64,000 nt of DNA from Valencia hispanica (Eukaryota; Chordata; Actinopteri; Cyprinodontiformes; Valenciidae), in the NCBI GenBank assembly GCA_963556495.2, contig OY747704.1, positions 5,878,501 to 5,942,500 on the forward strand, read 5' to 3'. Both the position numbers and the translations under genes were made by a program. The notes beneath the pieces are model-generated. The model worked only from the letters and a program-made list of their open reading frames with translations, was not told the origin of the DNA and ran no database searches. This document shows, in pieces, positions 1 through 14,078 of the stretch; positions within the stretch are counted from its first letter, which is position 1; each line of letters opens with the position of its first letter.

Positions 1-312
1 TGGTCTGGGCCTGATTAGTAAATCAGAACGGAAAATGGTTGCAACTCCTCCCCCTCGCCCAGTATTTCTAGGAATGTGAAAATTTAAATGACTGGAAGGA
101 GTTGACTCATTTATACTGACATAATCCTCCTGCTGCAACCAAGTTTCTGTGAGACAAAGGAAATCAATGTCATTTCTTATGTTTAATAAACCACATTTAA
201 TAGATTTATTTTTCTGTTCAGTCAAAGTTGTATTTATTTTTATGAGATTTCCATAATTTGCTTTTGTTGGCTTAACTTTTAATCCATTTAATTTTGGCCG
301 TGGGCAAGACAC
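1..312 (-). pseudogene. L2-type LINE ORF2, start of endonuclease domain (partial)
   Basis: Read on the minus strand, the frame is open from about position 312 to the window edge. It gives the beginning of a LINE apurinic-type endonuclease, with the segment FLCLTETWL near the start and a glycine-rich GRGGGVATIF block after it, in the order usual for L2/CR1-like ORF2. The enzyme would nick the target DNA for target-primed reverse transcription. Compared with other family members a short piece between the GLLNIR segment and the LTETW segment seems missing, so this copy is probably an internally shortened relic. It lies directly downstream of the ORF1 relic at 406-1290 in the same orientation. 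The rest of ORF2 lies outside the window. Confidence 0.75.
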
Positions 313-405
313 TGTTTCTATAGGGTAATGGGTGGGTAACAGTACAGAAGCAGCAGAGAGGTGGGTTTAACTACGACTCTGCTTCCTGGTCTGGACCCTG
401 GGTTG

Positions 406-1290
406 TCAGTGTTTTGGAGGACTAATAAATTCGGCCATATTCCTAGAAAAAAGAGCTGCTCCATCCAAAGTGGCATGGATGCCGTCTCTCTGGATCAGAC
501 CAGGTTTTCCCCAAAATGTTCTCCAGTTATCAATGTAGCCCACATCGTTTGCAGGACACCACCCAGACAACCATTGATGGAATGACAGCAAGCGGCTAAA
601 CATGTTGTCACTGGTCCGATCAGGCAGGGGACCAGAAAAGATTACCGAGTCAGACATTGTTTTGGCAAACTTACACACCGAACCAACACTAATTTTAGTG
701 ACCTCCGATTGGCGTAACCGGGTGCCATTACCGCCAGCGTGAACAACAATCTTACTGTATTCACGCTTATCTTTAGCCAGCAGTTTCAGGTAGGATTTGA
801 TGTCGCCCGTTCTGGCCCCTGGTAAACATTTGACTATGGTCAATGGTGTCTCTAATGCCACGTTTCTGACTATGGAGCTCCCAATTACCAGGGTCGGCTT
901 CTCAGCGGGTGTGTCGCTGAGCGGGGAAAATCTGTTAGAAACGTGGACCGGTTAGTGGTGGCCCAGGGGCTGGGTCCTAGAACTATGCTTCCTACGTATA
1001 GTCACCCAGCTGGCCTGAGGTCCCGGCTGCGCTGGCCCTACCGGAGGACAGCTAGGGGGTTCTATCCTTGTTGGCTCCGCGCTGGCTAATGGGCTTCGGC
1101 TATCTGCTGGTTTTTCAACAACGCGGAGCCGTGCTTCTAATTCTGATACCCTCGCCTCCAAAGCTACAAAAATATTACATTTATTACAGTTACCATTATC
1201 ACTAAAGGAGGCAGGGAAGTAACTAAACATCTGACAGAGAGAGCAAGAGAGAAGAGAACAGTTAGAGACAGGAGAGAGAAGAGTAGCCAT
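406..1290 (-). pseudogene. L2-type LINE ORF1: Cys-rich/coiled-coil N-terminus plus SGNH esterase domain, one in-frame stop
   Basis: Two minus-strand open segments (1290-955 and 951-406) share one reading frame and are separated by a single TAA at 952-954. The N-terminal part has several Cys residues (CSLC, CNKC) and a short heptad-like helix (FVALEARVSELEARLRVVE). The C-terminal part looks like an SGNH-hydrolase esterase: a [11 protein letters not shown] block (Ser block) near 900, HAGGNGTR (block III-like) and DGIHAT (Asp-His block). Such esterase ORF1 proteins are known from CR1/L2-like LINEs and are thought to help ribonucleoprotein formation. About 294 codons, a normal length. The ATG at 1288-1290 follows a stretch that looks like a 5'UTR. 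Because of the stop the copy is inactive unless read through. Confidence 0.78.
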
Positions 1291-2394
1291 AGCTGCAATG
1301 AAGCTAAGCTAACTGAGCTAGCGAGACCTTACCACCCCAAGAAAAGCTGTGTGAAACACAAGGAGTTCCCAAAACGTAAAGTACACCACCACAAAACGTG
1401 TGTTTTAGTGTGCTTGTGTGTTAAAATAACTTAGAAAGGCCTCAGCACAGAGAAAATAAGATCAATTCAAGAGAGTCTGAACACCAAACAGCTTACAGGG
1501 AGCACAACAGTGACAACAGGAAATGACGCAATACGGCTTACCCCCGTCGAATGAACACCAAAGTGTAACTATGAGAACTAACGGAGGTTTTGACAAATAA
1601 CAGGATAACGCAATCTCCCTTTAATACCCGATGTATTTCCCTCATTATTTCAAGCAATAAATCTAATATTGTTCTGCTGCTTCATATACCACCTCGTCCT
1701 CTCTCGCCCCGCAGGAGAGGCAGACTCAGTAGGTCCGTTCTGGGCTCAGAGTTCGGACTTATTGTCCTGCTGTAAACATTACAATATGTTGCAAAGAATT
1801 ATTCACTTCTGTGGCAACACTTAACTACTCTGAACAAATTAAACATTAAATCGGTTACTTTTCTTCTGATTGAAAAATTATTAGATTTTATTGGATCACA
1901 CAGGTGCGCCTCTTCATCCTTCTCCCTGTTCCACATCTTGCAGTAGCAGTCCTGGGTCCTTTCACCACCCTGAGGAACCGGACTAAGCTTGTTCATAGGA
2001 GGTCCGACAGTATTGAGAAAGAGTAGGACAATATGTATAGAAGCTTGGTTTGTGGAGCTCAGCAGATCACAGCAGGCTGCAGATAATGCTAATTTTGTGG
2101 AGAAGAAACCTCTTCCTGATCATTTTCAATATATCTTTAATTATTGCAACAAAAATAATACATTCAAATAATGATAATATACGATTACATTTTTTACTAA
2201 ATAGACATTCCTTCCTGTTACTCCCTCTTACCACTCAGATAGTGCATCACTTTTCTAAATTACTTTTTCATAAATGTTGTTTTACTTCCTTTTGACAAAA
2301 AAGGACAAAAACATGCCCTTTGCATTAAACAGCAATATTTCAATATTGAAAACATAAGTTATGTGAAGCAAATAGTTGATGCATCTGTCATATA
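1291..2394. other. Presumed LINE 5'UTR (to about 1560) and unique intronic sequence
   Basis: The segment 1291-1560 lies directly upstream of the LINE ORF1 (minus strand) and probably is its 5' untranslated region, though I cannot define the true element end. From about 1560 to 2394 I see only AT-rich intronic sequence with no recognisable coding or repeat signature. Confidence 0.4.
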
Positions 2395-3060
2395 TCATAC
2401 CAGCATGTCCAAAAGCCTTTTGACAGGACTGTAGTTATTTTGGACTACATGAGAGGGTGTAATTACAGGGTTGAAAAGGTACCAAAAAATAGAAATCAGT
2501 ATTAATAGGCTAGGCCACTCCAGGACCTTGACATGCTTCTTACGAAGCCACTCCTCCGTTACCTTCACTCCACTCCACTCCACTCCTCCATCTTCAGTCC
2601 CTGGCTGATGTAAAAAGGTTTTCACCCAAAATCTCACGATACATGACCCCATTCATTCTTTCCTTTACACGAAACAGCCGTCCTGGTCCCCTTTGCAGAA
2701 AAACAGGTCCAAAGCATGATGCTCCCATCCAATGCTTGACAGTAGGTGTTCTTTGGATGCAGCTCTGCATTCTTTCTCCTCCAAACACGACAAGTAGAGT
2801 TTTTACCAAAAAGTTCTATTTTGGTTTCATCTGACCATATGACATTTTCCCAATCCTCTTCTGGATCATCCAAATGCTCTCTAGCAATTGTCACTTTGGT
2901 CCCAGCTCTCTGCAGGTCATTCACTAGGTCCCCCCCATGTGATTCTGGGATTTTTGCTCACCGTTCTTGTGATCATTTTGACCCCCCAGTCAAACTTTCA
3001 TACACGCGTGAGCGTAAATCTTAGGAGAGGCTGCCCTCAAAAGGAAATTCTGCGCGAGCG
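2395..3060 (-). pseudogene. Tc1/mariner-like transposase remnant
   Basis: The minus strand carries the middle of a Tc1-type transposase. About 2924-2640 reads a block with EHLDDPEEDWENVIWSDETK, containing the first catalytic Asp of the DDE triad in WSDETK, followed by ELFG and a CRVWRRKN block. A second frame (2809-2594) continues with a family-like segment around SCFGPVFLQRGPGR, and 2652-2395 retains EEWLRKKHVKVLEWPS from the region before the last catalytic Glu. The frames change several times and the central HDNDPKH-type block is absent, so the gene is dead. I could not identify the terminal inverted repeats. The element lies in the intron upstream of the calcium-channel exons, antisense to the gene. 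Confidence 0.75.
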
Positions 3061-4351
3061 AGTAAAATACTTTTGACTGGAGGAGGAGCACACTGACCCT
3101 GTGTAATTGGTCTTTTTAAATCGGTAATGCCCACGATGTTCCTCGAGCAGTGTTGTGATTGCTTCAAAGTTTCAGCTAGCATTAGCCTCTTCTTTTTTGC
3201 TCAACTTGTCTCCTTTTGCTGCCATTTCCGCAAAAAAACAGGACTTATTTAGGCAAAGCGAAAAAAGAGAAAATAAAGAGGGAAGTTGGATTTGTTTTGG
3301 GATGAAAGTTGAAGGAGTGGATGATCTAAATAGTTGAAAGTTAACTGGAGCACTGGTGCAGCATGTCTACTCCAGCTGCTTGCCAACTGGAAGTCCTGAT
3401 AACACCTCAAAATTCTATCTAAGGTTTAGTTATTCCTCTGCCTCCTGTAGTGATAATTATTTATGCAATAAGCCGATTCCCTCTGTAGCTTTGGAGGCAG
3501 GAATCTTGTAATTAGAATGGCTCTGTGCTGTTGAAAACAAACCAATTGATAGTCGACTCCCTTAGCCTCAGCAGAGCCACCCAGAATATTCATCTTTAGA
3601 AGATCCCAAGATACTTGGACATAAGATGATGGGTCATAGAAAGCATCGTTTGAAGGCTTCACCACCATCCTATCCGGGGTTTCCAACAAATTCTACCTGC
3701 TCAGGGGCCTGAGAAGCAGACTTTGAGATCAAGCAGCTCCATGTGTAGAAACATGAAACAGGGGGCCTCAGTTGTATTCCTGTACCAAGAGCATATAACA
3801 TTAAGTCAGATTTGAATCAGTTTCCATTCTTGCTGGCGGTGTTTCATTTATGATGAGCTCTCATGCTCTAAGTCTCTGTATAGCAAGACAAATTCATTTG
3901 ATGATCACTTATCAGTTTATTAATAGCAACCTCTTAGATTAGATTATAATATAAAAAAATTATAACACAATAGTAATCACATACAGACCAAAATAAAAAG
4001 TTATGTTCAAGTCCTAATAAAAAAAAATAAAAAAATAAAATGAATATCATTTCAAAATAAAAATTCATGCAGAAGAAACACACATTAGAACAGAGCAAAG
4101 CGACAATATCTACTGTTTGGTGTATATCCACTGTACCTCCATAAGGCACAGCCAATGAAAAACAACATTAAAACAATGAAGTGAAGCTTGTGTACAAGCA
4201 GGAGGTCTCACTTTAACATAAACTGTAGGTGTGTGTCTGTCTGGAGCATTTTTCAGTAAAGCAGGCTTGACCTTCATTTAGCGAAGGTACTGGAGCTAGG
4301 TAGAGTAACCTGAAATGGTACTCAAGTAAGAAAAGCATTACTTACTAAAGT
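3061..4351. other. Intronic sequence, nothing recognised; decayed repeat at the right end
   Basis: No coding or RNA signal found. The right end (about 4270-4351) has the motif ACTCAAGTAAG and related GTA-rich words that recur in the hAT-like repeat at 19284-20460, so it is probably a fragment of that family into which the LINE copy at 4368-5843 inserted. Confidence 0.35.
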
Positions 4352-4367
4352 AGAAGTACAAAGTATG
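4352..4367 (+). repeat. Left target-site duplication of L1-type insertion
   Basis: A 16-bp word beginning AGAAGTACAAAG is repeated exactly at 5844-5859, immediately after the A-tail of the LINE copy between them. A long target duplication next to an A-tail is the mark of target-primed reverse transcription. Confidence 0.85.
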
Positions 4368-5843
4368 AAGTAGAAGTAGAAGTCTTGGTCTGCCCCCTCA
4401 CCTGGCGCACCTCAGGCCTTACACTTAAGGGGGGGCCTATTTCCCCTCCGTCACTCCCCGCCGGTGACGGGGACCCTGCCTGCCGGTGCATTGGTGGTCA
4501 ATCCGGTTCGGACCTGGCTCTTGCCTGGCTGGGCCTGGGGGGGCCGGTGTGTCGGTCGGCCGATGCGCTGGGCCGATATCTTCCTTTGGTTGGTTGGGTT
4601 TGTTGGGTGGTGCCTGCTCAGTGGCTTGGCGGGATGCGGATCCGGCGTCTCTGCACCTTTGATCACCTGTTCTGTGCGCACCGTGCTTGACCGGTTCATT
4701 GGCGGGTTGGACCGGCCCAGGCCCTCGTTGGATGCCTGGTCTCGGCGCCCTGCGTTGCACGTGATCAGGACCCGGGAGCTGGTACAACTTGGTGTCCAGA
4801 TGCTGGCTGAGCCCGGCCTGGGGATGCTGTCCGTCCCCTGCGGCTATCGGTGGGGCGCTGGGATGTTGGCGGTGGGGATTGGCCTAGGGTGGAGGCGGCC
4901 CCTGCAGTGCCATGGGCCCCTCGTCGGCCGGTCCCTTGCCGGGTCCCTGCTGGGGGGTGGGGTGCCCCTGGGCCCCGGCTCCCCTGGTCCATTGACCGGC
5001 CCGCACCGGCGGGGCCCGTGGGCTCATCACTGCTGCCCCCCGGGCCCCTGCATAGTGGCCGCTGGATGTTCCCCTGGGGTTCTCCTTTGCTCCACTCTTG
5101 GGGGATGCGGTCGGCCCCGTCCGGGTCCGCCTGGGGCTCTGGGGGTCCTTTGGACGTCTTTGCTCCGATCTCCTTCATGTCTGCATCGATTCCTGGGAGA
5201 CGGATTGATGCCTGCTCACACCAACTATCGAACACTCTTATGGAGAAACCTTATATGCACCAGCATGCTAACACACACACATAGATGTGGGGTCTCTGGT
5301 GTTTAAGGAAATATTCTTGGGCTGAGGTTATTATTACTAGAGCTTGATTAATCTGTACCATGAGTTTTTCTGTGACATTGTTGTATTTTTTTATCTATTT
5401 TTGTGTGATGTGGTTGTGTAATTCTTAGTTCACAATGTTTGGTTTGTTTTGTCGATGTTCCTTTTTCGTGTTTTGTTTTGTTTTTCCCCCTCACTCTGCC
5501 GTCCTGTGGGTATGGATGCAGACTTCAATGTCTTCCTGTGTTTTCTTTGTTCCCCTTCCTCTCTTGTATTTTCAACTCACCCTCTCTGTTGACTTTTTGT
5601 TTCCTACCTGTCTTCTTCATCTTCCTTCTTTCTTCCCCTTCATTTTCCGTCTCCGTGTCCATAACATCAGGAAATAAAAACCCCAACAATTTATAATAAA
5701 GATTTTTCACACATGTATCAAGCGGAGGACTATTGCAAAAGCTGTACTGCTCCGCTTGTGAAAGTAAATCTGTTGGGCTTCTACTTGGTACTCAGACACC
5801 AATTCTGAGCCCCACACTGCCAAACAGGACACATAAAAAAAAA
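4368..5843 (+). mobile_element. 5'-truncated L1/Tx1-like LINE, 3'UTR only
   Basis: From about 4689 to 5843 this stretch matches the 3'UTR of the full-length LINE at 44320-50765. It has the same very GC-rich block, the same shared word GGTTCATTGGCGGGTTGG, the same pyrimidine-rich tract, the AATAAA-containing end and a terminal A-run. It is flanked by a perfect 16-bp target duplication (4352-4367 and 5844-5859). The first ~320 bp (4368-4688), also GC-rich, has no counterpart in the full-length copy at the equivalent place, so the two copies are 3'UTR variants. Long open frames on both strands here reflect high GC and are not conserved between copies. Confidence 0.88.
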
Positions 5844-5859
5844 AGAAGTACAAAGTATG
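5844..5859 (+). repeat. Right target-site duplication of L1-type insertion
   Basis: Exact second copy of the 16-bp word at 4352-4367. Its first A is shared with the LINE A-tail. Confidence 0.85.
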
Positions 5860-9721
<3,862 letters not shown>

Positions 9722-9874
9722 GCCTTCAAGTGGTGTTGAAGTCCATTATGAAAGCAATGGTACCTCTGCTACAGATTGGAATGCTGCTTTTCTTCGCCAT
9801 CCTCATGTTTGCCATCATAGGCCTGGACTTCTACATTGGCAAATTTCACCGAACGTGCTTCATAAATGGAACAA
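9722..9874 (+). CDS. cacna1b: Voltage-gated calcium channel alpha-1 subunit, exon B: repeat I S4-S5 linker and S5 (exon-5 equivalent)
   Basis: A 153-nt exon after the acceptor TTCTTAG and before the donor GTAAGC. Its first two bases complete the Ser codon split by the previous intron. It encodes the S4-S5 linker ([19 protein letters not shown]), then the hydrophobic S5 helix ([17 protein letters not shown]) and the start of the extracellular loop (IGKFHRTCF). The length of 153 nt equals exon 5 of vertebrate Cav2 genes as I know them. The VPLLQIG and AILMFAIIG details favour Cav2.2/2.3 over Cav2.1. IGLDFYIG replaces the usual IGLEFYMG, a conservative change. The frame leaves one base for the next exon. 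Confidence 0.95.
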
Positions 9875-10304
9875 GTAAGCAAGATCACAACAATTAGGTT
9901 TTCTTCTAAATTCTTGACACACTTGAACACTTACTAGTCCAAAAGGAGAGATTTTTTAAGTGTTCCCAAACTGTGATGGGTTTCCTCCAACGACATATTT
10001 TGAGCTGTAGCTTTTCTAGCTACAATAACTGTTTTCTGCACATGAAGGCACCCCTACACTTCCTATGCACATCAATGAGTTTTTCCTTCCTTTGATCACA
10101 TTTAGTAGATTGTAGAACCTGCAGACTGACTACATCCCAAAAGAGTAGCAGTTTTTTGGATTCAAAAGCTTTTTAGTCATCACAAGTTGATTTGCCTTAA
10201 AGCTGCATGATATCAGCAAATCGTGGCTTTACTTCATACCCAGTTAAGAAATCTAAATTTTTGTGTGTGTGTGTTTAACTGTGTAAATGTGCTTGTGTTT
10301 GTAG
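9875..10304 (+). other. Intron between channel exons B and C
   Basis: A 430-bp intron, GTAAGC donor and TTTGTAG acceptor, with a short GT run near 10263. No other feature seen. Confidence 0.85.
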
Positions 10305-10492
10305 AGGAGCAGGTGGCAGATTTCCCTTGTGGGCTTGAACCTCCAGCAAGGACCTGTGACAACGGGAATGTCTGTGAAGAATACTGGCTTGGACCTAACT
10401 TTGGGATCACGAACTTTGACAACATCCTATTTTCCATTCTCACTGTTTTCCAGTGTATCACCATGGAAGGATGGGTGGACATCCTCTACAAT
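10305..10492 (+). CDS. cacna1b: Voltage-gated calcium channel alpha-1 subunit, exon C: repeat I pore loop and selectivity filter (exon-6 equivalent)
   Basis: A 188-nt exon, after TTTGTAG and before GTGAGT, encoding the extracellular turret and the P-loop. It contains the turret cysteines in [15 protein letters not shown], the block [17 protein letters not shown], and the selectivity-filter helix with [11 protein letters not shown], whose Glu is the first of the four Glu residues that coordinate calcium. VADFPCG, EPPAR and [14 protein letters not shown] are much closer to N-type Cav2.2 than to P/Q- or R-type turrets, so this exon decides the paralogue. It is two codons shorter than the 194-nt mammalian exon 6 I know, the difference lying in the variable turret. 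Which teleost cacna1b duplicate it is cannot be told here. Confidence 0.94.
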
Positions 10493-11084
10493 GTGAGTTT
10501 TACCTCAGAAAACAAATCTGTGTGTGTGCATGCTGTCAGCTGGAGATAAATGGTTCTGGATGTGTGTTTTGGATTTATTGGAGTTGGTCGCATTGGGTCT
10601 TCTTATCTGTTGCTCACAATAAACGTTGTGTGAGCAATAAATGTTATGCATGATTTGGAGAATCATGAGATACTACTTTTCCAAACTCATGAAACTCAAA
10701 TATATACAGTAGAATTAAAATTATTTTCAAAGATTTGTTTTAAGAACTGGCATTTGCTGACATTAATCCCAGCTGATACGTTATTAAAATAAATAGTATG
10801 CATGTGCTGAAAAACTCAGTAATTTACAAGTAAACAAAAAAAATAAAATAAAACAACAGTATTACATGTTGGTTAGTGATTATATCCCTCTTAACTCACT
10901 CATCAATGATGTTCAGGTGCTGCAGTATCCATTTTCCCTGTCAAGTAAAGCATTTATTTCTTTGATGGTTATATATTTTAAATGAGAACACATTTTTTCC
11001 CACTGTCTGAGAATAAATCAGACAAAATGTTTTAGGATTAGGATTAGGTCGATATTGTCGAACACATGAATTTTATAATTTGTC
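10493..11084 (+). other. Start of the 11.5-kb intron between channel exons C and D
   Basis: AT-rich intronic sequence after the GTGAGT donor, with no coding or repeat signature that I recognise. The intron continues to 22025 and holds the elements listed from 11085 to 20460. Confidence 0.7.
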
Positions 11085-11800
11085 ATCTAAAATCCATCCC
11101 TTATCTTCCGCCTAATCTGGGTCCTGGAGGCAGCAGCCCAAGCAGAGAAACCCAGACTCCCCTCTCCCCAGCCACCTGGGCCAGCTCCTCCAGAAGAAGG
11201 CAGGCCAACTGAGAAACATAGTCTCTCTACTGTGTCCTGGGTCTTCCCTTGGGTCTCCTCCCAGTGGGACGTTCCCAGAACACCTCACCAGGGAGGCATC
11301 CAGGAGCCATCCTAACCAGATTCCCGGGCCACCTCAAATGGTTCCTCTCGATGTGGAGGAGCAGAAGCTCTATTCTGAGCCCCTTCTGGATGACCAAGCT
11401 TCTCACCCTATCTCTAAGGGTGAACCCAGACACACTGCGGAGGAAACTCATTTCAGCCACTTGTATTCACAATTAAATTTTTTTGGTCACTACCTAGAGC
11501 TTGTAACCATATTATCTATGGTTATGGGTGGAAATGTAGATCGACCTGTAAATTAAGACTTTCACGTTTGGGTTCAGCTCTCTCTTCACCACGACAGACC
11601 AGTACAGCACCCACATCACTGCAGACGCAGCACCAATCCGCCTATCAATTTCCCGCTCCATTTTTCTCTCATTTGTCAACAAATCCCCCAGATACTTGAA
11701 CTCCTCCACTTGGGGTAGGATCTTGTCCCTGGCCCATAGAAGGCACTCTTTTCCGGCTCAAGACCATAGTCTCGGATTGCTGCGGTAGGGCTGGAGGGAG
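11085..11800 (-). pseudogene. RTE/Rex-like LINE ORF2 C-terminal remnant
   Basis: On the minus strand, 11709-11512 reads a segment with VEEFKYLG and MEREIDRRIGAASAVMW, and 11460-11227 reads RDRVRSLVIQ, LRWPGNLVRM and GEVFWERPTGRRPKGRPRTQ. This is the region between reverse transcriptase and 3' end of a very common teleost non-LTR element, whose 3' end also appears at 43175-43445 and whose endonuclease appears at 51340-51625. A stretch between the two open segments is missing and the end near 11090 matches the usual terminal words. Open frames are short and interrupted, so it is a dead copy. The clade name (RTE or Rex group) is from memory of the family and is less sure than the LINE call. Confidence 0.75.
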
Positions 11801-12189
11801 GGGAGGGAAGGGGAGGAGGGAGTGTTTTGGGAGGGGCCTTGGTACGTCGGATTCAAATAATCTTTCTCCCACAAATACTCCGAACTCCAGCTTTAAAGAT
11901 CCATAAAATGGCTGAGAAGATAAAATATTACATCTGATGGTGTCTATCTTCCCTCTGAAGTGGTCTGCGAATTCCTCACAGACAGCATTTTAGGGGCTTT
12001 TCTGGAATGCATTAGAAACACGGTTAAGAATTTTGTCAATGGTGGAAAAGGCCGAGACCCCCACCTCCACCAAGCGCTACCGGAGAGCACCCAGGGAGCT
12101 ACAGCCGACCACCGGTCCCGAGGGAGAGGGCTCCCAAAGAGGAAACACTGGAAGGGAAATTAAAATAACAGGTTAAAGTATAAAATAAA
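11801..12189. other. Intronic sequence, G-rich tract, nothing recognised
   Basis: About 390 bp with a G-rich stretch near 11790-11835 and GC-rich sequence around 12040-12130. It may be further decayed LINE sequence, since it sits between two LINE remnants, but I see no diagnostic motif. Confidence 0.35.
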
Positions 12190-12850
12190 CAGAAAATAAA
12201 TATGATACATTAAGCAGTAAAAACACTGATAAAATTTATGAAGACTTTGTGCCAGCATGCGGGTGCCCTGTCTGTTTAGATGAAGCCCATCCGCCCCTAA
12301 CAACTCCCTCCTGTCCCAGAAAACGTTAATGTTGTCTATAAAATCAATCTTGTGCATCATGATGGCAGAGGAAAGCCAAGTGTTCAGAGATAAAAGTCTG
12401 CTAAAACGTCCAATTGATCTGCCAAAAGTGGTAGTGGGGCCAGAGATAAAAACAGACACGTCCGTTTTTTTAAAAGATTAAAAAGGTAGATAAAATCATG
12501 CTTCAGGAGCTCAAATTGCTGCTTGTGAATGTCTTTGGTGCCAGCGTGAATTAAAACTTTACTCACACATCAGTTGAATGAGGTCCAGGATCTTTTCTGT
12601 GATGTCCATCACGGTGGCTCCAGGGAAAGGCAGATTGAAGGCTCCTCTCAATCCTCACATTCCTCACATGGAGTTGCTGATGATGAGCGTGGTGGGGGGG
12701 TGGGTCTGCATGTTGTAGACTCTGGCCAGAGGTTCCTTCACCATCTCAGACTTGCTGTATGCAGACTGAGACGCATCCTCAGAGCTGCAGTGATGTGTGT
12801 TCAGCACTGTAGGCTCGTTATGTTGGTTCGGGGTGAAGTAGTCCACACAC
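12190..12850 (-). pseudogene. L2-type LINE ORF1 remnant with SGNH esterase blocks
   Basis: The minus strand shows in order TTLIISNSM (Ser block) near 12680, a GATVMDIT-like segment near 12610, SKVLIHAGTKDIHKQQ (block III) near 12550, and GADGLHLNRQGTRML (Asp-His block) near 12280. This is the same esterase architecture as at 406-1290 but spread over several frames: 12846-12664, 12566-12384 and 12459-12160. Frameshifts near 12580 and 12430 make it non-functional. It lacks a recognisable ORF2 behind it; sequence below 12190 is different. Confidence 0.72.
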
Positions 12851-13726
12851 TGCTTACATATTAAAACACCCCTGATAAAAGCATCTGATGATTAAAAAAG
12901 TTCAGAGCAAAGTAAAAAAAAGTTACAACGATGATTCCCAGTGTTTTATGAAAGAAAAAAAAGATCAAAGATAAAAGATTCAAACCAGATACTGTATTTT
13001 TTGGAGCCGGTCTTGGCGGGTCTCACAGACGCAGACGTATATGCGCATTGCATGCAGTTGTACCTAACTAACTACTAGACAAACCCTGGCGAAAACATAA
13101 CCTCCTTAATTTACCCCCAAATCATTCACTCCCCTGACACATTTTCATTTAGAATTATTTCAAAAGACAATAAAACTATGTAAACTTATTATTAGTTTAT
13201 TGAAAAAAATGACATTTGTTTTTATTTACACTGGGTAAAAACATTACACATTGAAAATCTTTTATAGCCTTCTCAATAATCAATGAAACAATCTTTACTG
13301 CTATTATAGCAATCAAATCCATCTTATAAGGGTTGAACATACTATTCCAGTGTTGTGATTACAATTCTCATAAGATGAATTGAACAGACTTTTGGAGGAC
13401 TGGGAGGTATTTCAAAGATGGACTGAGCAGACCACTTTCCCAGCAATCCTAGCAGTGACCCCCAACAAACTCCTATTGGTCCGTGACCACCCATGGTGAC
13501 ATCGGCGAAGACATCACGGCCAAAGGGGCTATAAAGAGTAGTCGCGCCCATTTTCAAACCGTTCTCAAGCCAGAAGTTTCAGAGAGAAACTAAGGCTCAA
13601 CAGAGGACATCTCACCGGTGAAGGTTCTCTTTTGTTCTGACCCGTTGGACTGGGGAAGAACTCATTTCAAAGCTTCGAAGTGCTCATACGGTTTGTGCAT
13701 CTCGTTTGAGCTATATCAGAACTGTT
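12851..13726. other. Intronic sequence; TATA-like promoter motif near the right end
   Basis: The left part is AT-rich with no call. From 13351 to 13726 the sequence is more GC-balanced and has CTATAAAG at 13529-13536, followed by a GC-containing leader-like stretch. It continues on the other side of the LTR element (16529 onward) to an AATAAA at 17401. It may be an older LTR or promoter-bearing repeat that received the LTR element, but no paired end was found. Confidence 0.35.
13722..13726 (+). repeat. 5-bp target-site duplication, left (CTGTT)
   Basis: CTGTT immediately before the 5' LTR, repeated at 16524-16528 immediately after the 3' LTR. Confidence 0.9.
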
Positions 13727-14059
13727 TGTCACGCTGCCCTATTCCTGCCTGTTTGTGTTCACCTGTCTGTCTCATCACCACACCTGATCCTACTCACCTC
13801 CTGCCTTTAGACCCCTCACTTCCTTTCACTCCCGGCCGGATCATCCTTCCTCCTAGTCCTCCTTCCTCCTAGTCCTCCTTCCTCCTAGTCCTCTATTGTC
13901 TTCATCCCCATGGTGTGTCGTCTTCCTGCCTCTTCGTTCCAGCCCGATGTCCAGTGTCTCCGTTCACCACCATCATCACGATCTCCTCACTTTAATAAAA
14001 CATCCTGCACCTTCCTTCAGCGAGTGCGTTTGGGTCCATTCTCCACACACCCCGTGACA
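13727..14059 (+). repeat. 5' LTR of the self-priming element
   Basis: 333 bp, starts TGTCACGCTG and ends CCCCGTGACA. It contains a tandem CCTTCCTCCTAGTCCT array (13845-13893), AATAAA at about 13997 and, at 13834-13844, the word complementary to the primer-binding site, which should mark the start of R. No clear TATA box about 30 bp upstream of it. Confidence 0.92.
13834..13844 (+). promoter_or_regulatory. Predicted RNA 5' end / self-primer (11 nt)
   Basis: GGCCGGATCAT within the LTR is the exact reverse complement of 14062-14072. In Tf1/sushi elements the first 11 nt of the transcript fold back onto the primer-binding site and are cleaved to make the primer. By analogy the transcript should start at 13834. 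Confidence 0.75.
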
Positions 14060-14061
14060 GA

Positions 14062-14072
14062 ATGATCCGGCC
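14062..14072 (+). promoter_or_regulatory. Primer-binding site for self-priming
   Basis: ATGATCCGGCC begins two bases after the 5' LTR, where a primer-binding site is expected. It does not look like the complement of a tRNA 3' end (no TGG start) but is perfectly complementary over 11 nt to 13834-13844. Confidence 0.78.
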
Positions 14073-14078
14073 CTAAAC

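Noticed and set aside
4464..5306. Long open frame (280 codons) in GC-rich sequence
   Set aside because: It lies in a LINE 3'UTR. The corresponding frame at 49505-50215 differs by internal frameshifts, and several other frames are open too; GC richness alone explains it.
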